Origin: Stenotrophomonas oahuensis
Lineage (GTDB): Bacteria > Pseudomonadota > Gammaproteobacteria > Xanthomonadales > Xanthomonadaceae
NCBI RefSeq assembly: GCF_031834595.1
Contig: NZ_CP115542.1
Coordinates: 1-60,780, forward strand
Direction: 5' to 3'
Length of the DNA: 60,780 nucleotides
Shown: in pieces, positions 57,900 through 60,780 of the stretch
Layout: each line of letters starts with the position of its first letter
Numbering within the stretch: position 1 is the first letter of the stretch
Translations under genes and position numbers: made by a program
Notes under the pieces: generated by a model
What the model saw: only the letters and a program-made list of their open reading frames with translations
The model's database searches: none
What the model was told of the DNA's origin: nothing

Positions 57900-58338
57900 C
57901 GCTTGGACAGCGCGTTGCCGGTGCCTGCCGGCACCGGACCAATTTCGAGACCTCGCGCGGGCACCGGCCGGCTGCTCGCCGCCCGGTAGTGCCGCCTACC
58001 CCTTTCGCCGGCGTCCTGCAGGCGCTTCTCGCCTGCAGAAATCTCTCTCGATCGCTCGCGATCGCGCGGGGGCGCATGCCCGCCCGCGCCTGGCAGCGGC
58101 TTCCGCCCCTGCCGCTGGCACAGCTTGGGAGCAATTCGTCATGACCTATCGGCTCCCGTCAACGTGGCTGGTCCGCTGCGCCCCGCCTGCCTCACGGCCT
58201 ATTTCCCTACCGCAACCGTGCCCAGCCGCACAGGACCGCTGGCGCTCTCCTCCTGTACGGCCGGCCCCCGCTGCGGTTCGGGGGCCTTACGGCACACGGG
58301 ACTTAGCGAAGCAACCATCCATGAAGGACACCTCTGTC
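57900..58338 (+). promoter_or_regulatory. Structured leader element, copy C
   Basis: About 420 non-coding bases matching the 3' part of A and D, with many substitutions. Stems kept: CCGGTGCC/GGCACCGG (about 57917-57936), CTGCAGGCG/CGCCTGCAG with a different loop (CTTCT for CTGCG), a GCGCGGG.../...CCCGCGC stem, and GCCGCACAGGA/TCCTGTACGGC (58225-58261). The 5' box of A/B/D is not evident. The 117 bases before it (57784-57900) contain other hairpins. Confidence 0.75.
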
Positions 58339-58797
58339 ATGCTCGACAACACAGCCTACTGCGAACACTCGCGCCAGCAGGAGCAACAGCAACAACCAAG
58401 GCCGGCTCCAGGAGCTTGCAAAGCAGCCATCGAAGCGCAGGGACGAGTTCAGCCTTATCACCTCGCTCGCGAGCTTGAGCGGCTGGCAATGGCTATCGAA
58501 AGTGCAAAAGGCTTCCAGGCATCCGTGCAGGCACGTCTGCAGTTCCTGGTACGTGCTATTGAGCTGGAATCGGTCGCCCAGCTCAACGAGCTGGGTTCGC
58601 TGATCCCCTTCGCGTGGTTGTCAGAACGAACGCTTGACCGGGTGTTTGAGGACGGGTGCATTTCAGAAGCAGTCGTTTCCCAGCTCTTGGCGAGAACATC
58701 GGTGGATGCAGGCTTCGCAGCTGCCGTTGCGGCCGAGCTGGGTCAGCACGCCATCGAGGGATGGCGCGCTGCGCAGCGTCAAGGGGAGCTGCTGTGA
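58339..58797 (+). CDS. Hypothetical leading-region protein after leader C (152 aa)
   Basis: ATG 58339 is preferred over the in-frame ATG 58321 because GAAGGA precedes it, as AAGGGAG does behind leader A. N-terminus HSRQQEQQQQPRPAPGACKAAIEAQ parallels the product behind leader A. The rest is helical (YHLARELERLAMAIESAKGFQASVQARLQFLVRAIELESV...). Its TGA overlaps the GTG of the methylase-like gene, suggesting the two act together. Family not recognised. Confidence 0.65.
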   Translation: MLDNTAYCEHSRQQEQQQQPRPAPGACKAAIEAQGRVQPYHLARELERLAMAIESAKGFQASVQARLQFLVRAIELESVAQLNELGSLIPFAWLSERTLDRVFEDGCISEAVVSQLLARTSVDAGFAAAVAAELGQHAIEGWRAAQRQGELL

Positions 58798-59621
58798 AAA
58801 AACGTAGTCCGGTACGTCTCAGCGAGCACGAAAACATGTTCTATCGCCTCGCCCGGCAAAACTCACATCGGCATCGGATCTTCGACGTGTTCGGGGATTT
58901 CTGTGAAATGCTGGCCATCGAATTCTCCCAAGCCGTCGACCTCACCCAGCGCGAGCAGCGCGGCGCACGTTATGCAGCTCTGCTGCAGAAATACGACCGG
59001 TCAGAACGTGAGCGCTTCGCTCAGATGACTGCGTGCTTGGTGAATGCGCTGGAGTCCGGCATGAGCGACTGCCTTGGCACGTTGTTCATGGGTATGGACC
59101 TTGGCAATGCAGGAACAGGCCAATTCTTTACCCCTTACGAGGTGTCGCGCCTGACTGCGCAAATGACCCTGTTGGGGGCTGACGAGCTAATCGCACGAAA
59201 GGGTTTCATCACGCTCAGTGAGCCGGCCTGCGGTGCAGGCGGCATGGTTATCGCGGCAGCCGATACGTTGCGCTCGATGGGGGTCAACTACCAGGAGTGT
59301 ATGCACGTCACTGCCGTGGATATCGACAGAACCGCTTGCCACATGACGTACATTCAAATGTCCCTGTTGCATATCCCCGGCATCGTCATTCACGGCAATG
59401 CGCTTGCACCTCAGAGCCCGTGGGAGCAATGGGTCACCCCGGCGCACGTCCTGGGCCGCTGGGATGAGCGGTTAGCTTGCGCCAGGGCAGTTGAGGCCAT
59501 GCGCGCCCTGTTGGTGGACGATCCCGCACATCATCCGGGCGCGGACGACGCGCCGCCTCCCGCAAAGACGGGCCCAGACTGTCCGAACCGCAGGGCAGCG
59601 ACACAGATGGCCTTGTTCTGA
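58794..59621 (+). CDS. N6-methylase-like protein lacking the catalytic NPPY/F motif
   Basis: 275 residues from GTG 58794. It has the HsdM-like 'GTGQFFTPYEVSRLTAQM' (107-124) and the AdoMet motif I 'SEPACGAGGMVIAAAD' (142-157), then 'HVTAVDIDRTACHMTYIQMSLLHIPG'. Where N6-adenine methylases carry N/D-P-P-Y/F, here the sequence is 'VIHGNALAPQSPWEQWVTPAHVLGRW', with no such tetrapeptide anywhere. It may bind AdoMet/DNA without methylating, or use another target. Typical of plasmid leading regions near antirestriction genes. Confidence 0.8.
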   Translation: MKKRSPVRLSEHENMFYRLARQNSHRHRIFDVFGDFCEMLAIEFSQAVDLTQREQRGARYAALLQKYDRSERERFAQMTACLVNALESGMSDCLGTLFMGMDLGNAGTGQFFTPYEVSRLTAQMTLLGADELIARKGFITLSEPACGAGGMVIAAADTLRSMGVNYQECMHVTAVDIDRTACHMTYIQMSLLHIPGIVIHGNALAPQSPWEQWVTPAHVLGRWDERLACARAVEAMRALLVDDPAHHPGADDAPPPAKTGPDCPNRRAATQMALF

Positions 59622-59714
59622 CTTCATGGAGGGCGACCAGGTGCTTGGACCCTTCGCTCTTCGCTTCCATGCAGTACCCTGCCCTTGCCTTCCACAACTG
59701 CCAGGAGCGCGTAG

Positions 59715-59912
59715 ATGACTGACTTGAAGAACCTGACCCTCGACGTTCCGTCGGATTTCATCGACTTCTGCGCGCTGGAAAATGTCGATCCTCGCGAGGT
59801 TCTTTACCGGCTCGCCTGCGACCTCTCCGAAGCCGATCAACGTGGTGGCCACGTTCAACACGATGCCGCCGAAATGTGGTTTGACAGCAACAGCTGGCCC
59901 GGTCGTAACTGA
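59715..59912 (+). CDS. Small hypothetical protein (65 aa)
   Basis: ATG 59715 with CAGGAGCG upstream. MTDLKNLTLDVPSDFIDFCALENVDPREVLYRLACDLSEADQRGG...; acidic, helical. Last gene of the C transcript; a terminator follows 17 bases later. Function unknown. Confidence 0.55.
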   Translation: MTDLKNLTLDVPSDFIDFCALENVDPREVLYRLACDLSEADQRGGHVQHDAAEMWFDSNSWPGRN

Positions 59913-59928
59913 GCACGCCATCTTCGCC

Positions 59929-59954
59929 AAGCCGCCTATAGGGCGGCTTTTTTA
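59929..59954 (+). terminator. Rho-independent terminator before leader D
   Basis: AAGCCGCC-TATAG-GGCGGCTT stem running into seven T (59948-59954). It closes the methylase transcript directly ahead of leader D. Confidence 0.88.
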
Positions 59955-59974
59955 TGGGCGGCGGACGCTGGCGC

Positions 59975-60683
59975 ATCCGCACGGCCTGCGGTGCTCCGCA
60001 TCGAGCCCGCCACGGCGGTCTCGCCCCATGGGCCTGGTCCTCGCCTTTCCGTGCCGGCCCGGCCGGCACTGCGCGCTCCGCGCGCCCTGGTCGACCTCGG
60101 GGTCTGCCGGGCACCGGCGCTGCGCGCCGGCATTCCCTTCGCATGCCCCTCGATTGAACCGGTCAGGCTCGGCCTGCCCGGTGGTGGCCACCGACACGGT
60201 GTGCCGGCGGCCTGCAGGCGCGGTGGTGCTGCGCCTGCTGGGACCACGGCGAGGCGGCGCTATGCCGGTGCCTGCCGGCACCGGATCAATTTCGAGCGCG
60301 TGCGAGGGCACCGGCCGGCTGCTCGCCGCCCGGTGGTGACGCCTACCTCTCTCGCCGGCGTCCTGCAGGCGCTGCGCGCCTGCAGAAATCTCTCTCGATC
60401 ACTTCGGCCATCGCGCGGGCGGAGCATGCCCCGCCCGCGCCTGGCAGCGGCATCCGCCGCCGCCGCCGGCGCTTCGCACCGTTGGACCGTCTTCCGTCAT
60501 GGCCAGTCGGCTCCCGCCGCTGTGGACGGTTCGCAGAGTCCGTCTGCCTGGCGGTCTATTCCCCCTACCGCAACCGCTTCCGCCTGCACAGGACCGCCGC
60601 CGCCGCCGGCCCCGGCCGCGGTACGGGGGCCTTACGGCACACGGGACTCAGCGAAGCAACCATCCACCAAGGGAGCAACTGCC
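59975..60683 (+). promoter_or_regulatory. Structured leader element, copy D
   Basis: About 710 non-coding bases. It has the 5' box of A and B (about 59975-60085), then a 600-base stretch nearly identical to copy A (60089-60683 vs 49557-50158; in the first ~310 bases I see one change). Differences cluster near the 3' end: TTCGGCC for CGCGA near 60402, and loss of the 3' arm of the CTGCACAGGA stem (60584-60593), replaced by a CCGCCGCCG run. It ends in AAGGGAGCAACTGCC-ATG. Confidence 0.8.
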
Positions 60684-60780
60684 ATGACGAAGCAGCCGAC
60701 CTCCACTACTCGCGCAAGCAGAAGCAACAGCGAAAGCCAAAGCCGGCTACAGGATCTAGCAAAGCAGCCATCGCAAAGCA
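60684..60780 (+). CDS. Start of the gene behind leader D, cut by the window end
   Basis: ATG 60684 stands where the starts of the A and C genes stand. Its frame reads MTKQPTSTTRASRSNS... and, if the ends join, would stop after about 60 codons. The frame homologous to the A-gene product (HYSRKQKQQRKPKPATGSSK) is shifted: relative to A, four bases are missing just after the ATG. That second frame continues exactly into the 2-565 gene across the join. So either the gene has a 4-base frameshift here, or it starts elsewhere (e.g. GTG 23), or the ends contain an assembly slip. Confidence 0.5.
   Translation, partial: MTKQPTSTTRASRSNSESQSRLQDLAKQPSQS

Noticed and set aside
57838..58338. N-terminal extension of the 58339 protein back through leader C
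   Set aside because: The frame is open but the leader is homologous to non-coding leaders A and D with length changes that are not multiples of three.
1..60780. Insertion sequences, transposons, resistance genes, tRNA or rRNA
   Set aside because: I looked for transposase motifs, terminal inverted repeats with target duplications, tRNA-like cloverleaves and resistance proteins and saw none.

Overview
The window reads as a complete, or nearly complete, conjugative plasmid of about 61 kb with high GC content, from a gammaproteobacterium, most likely Xanthomonadaceae (Xanthomonas/Stenotrophomonas-like). It carries an iteron origin, a RepA initiator, ParA/ParB, a MOBP-type relaxase, a VirB/VirD4 transfer apparatus, a conjugative type IVb pilus operon and a long leading region. 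I see no transposase, insertion sequence, resistance gene, CRISPR array, rRNA or tRNA. The host guess rests on overall style and the H-NS-like protein, not on a marker gene. The two window ends appear to join: a reading frame leaving base 60780 continues in frame at base 2, which supports a circular molecule.

Layout. 1-2005: end of the leading-region operon. 2048-2892: twelve iterons with DnaA boxes (oriV). 2893-3386: hairpin-rich non-coding DNA, then a promoter and operator. 3408-5842: small genes plus parA-parB. 5893-6224: predicted oriT with a T-border/IncP-like nic on the minus strand. 6225-7861: mobC and relaxase. 7926-8873: repA. 8888-11352: zeta-toxin module, HTH antitoxin-like gene, small proteins. 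11396-12514: a tandem array of ~171-bp and ~164-bp repeats. 12609-28564 (minus strand): the T4SS operon virB2-virB11, virD4, two LPD7-type proteins and a degenerate zeta-like pair. 28669-41416 (plus): the type IVb pilus operon. 41413-45203: a JAMM-like secreted protein and mostly unknown small genes. 45270-48405: H-NS-like, DUF1173-like, HNH and small genes. 48608-49075 (minus): GntR regulator. 49290-60780 and on to 2005: the leading region, with a ParB-like protein, full-length DnaG-type primase, RadC, a methylase-like protein and many small genes.

How it fits together. With nic on the minus strand at 6172/6173, the transferred strand would enter 5'-first through parB, parA, oriV and then the leading region (2 kb to 1, then 60.8 down to 49 kb). 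The leading-region genes are all on the plus strand, so the transferred strand is their template and transcription runs toward oriT. This is the polarity expected for genes expressed from incoming single-stranded DNA. Four clusters there each start with a copy of a long, hairpin-rich, non-coding leader (A 49.3-50.16, B 56.6-57.0, C 57.9-58.34, D 59.97-60.68 kb), and two of them (C and D) lie just after intrinsic terminators. The leader family, its spread into the first codons and its reading-frame slips are the most unusual signal here: a candidate single-strand promoter or structured RNA family controlling plasmid establishment. Two families of inverted-repeat operators (TGTCGCA-N4-TGCGACA and TGTATA-N6-TATACA) also link distant promoters and suggest plasmid-wide regulatory circuits.
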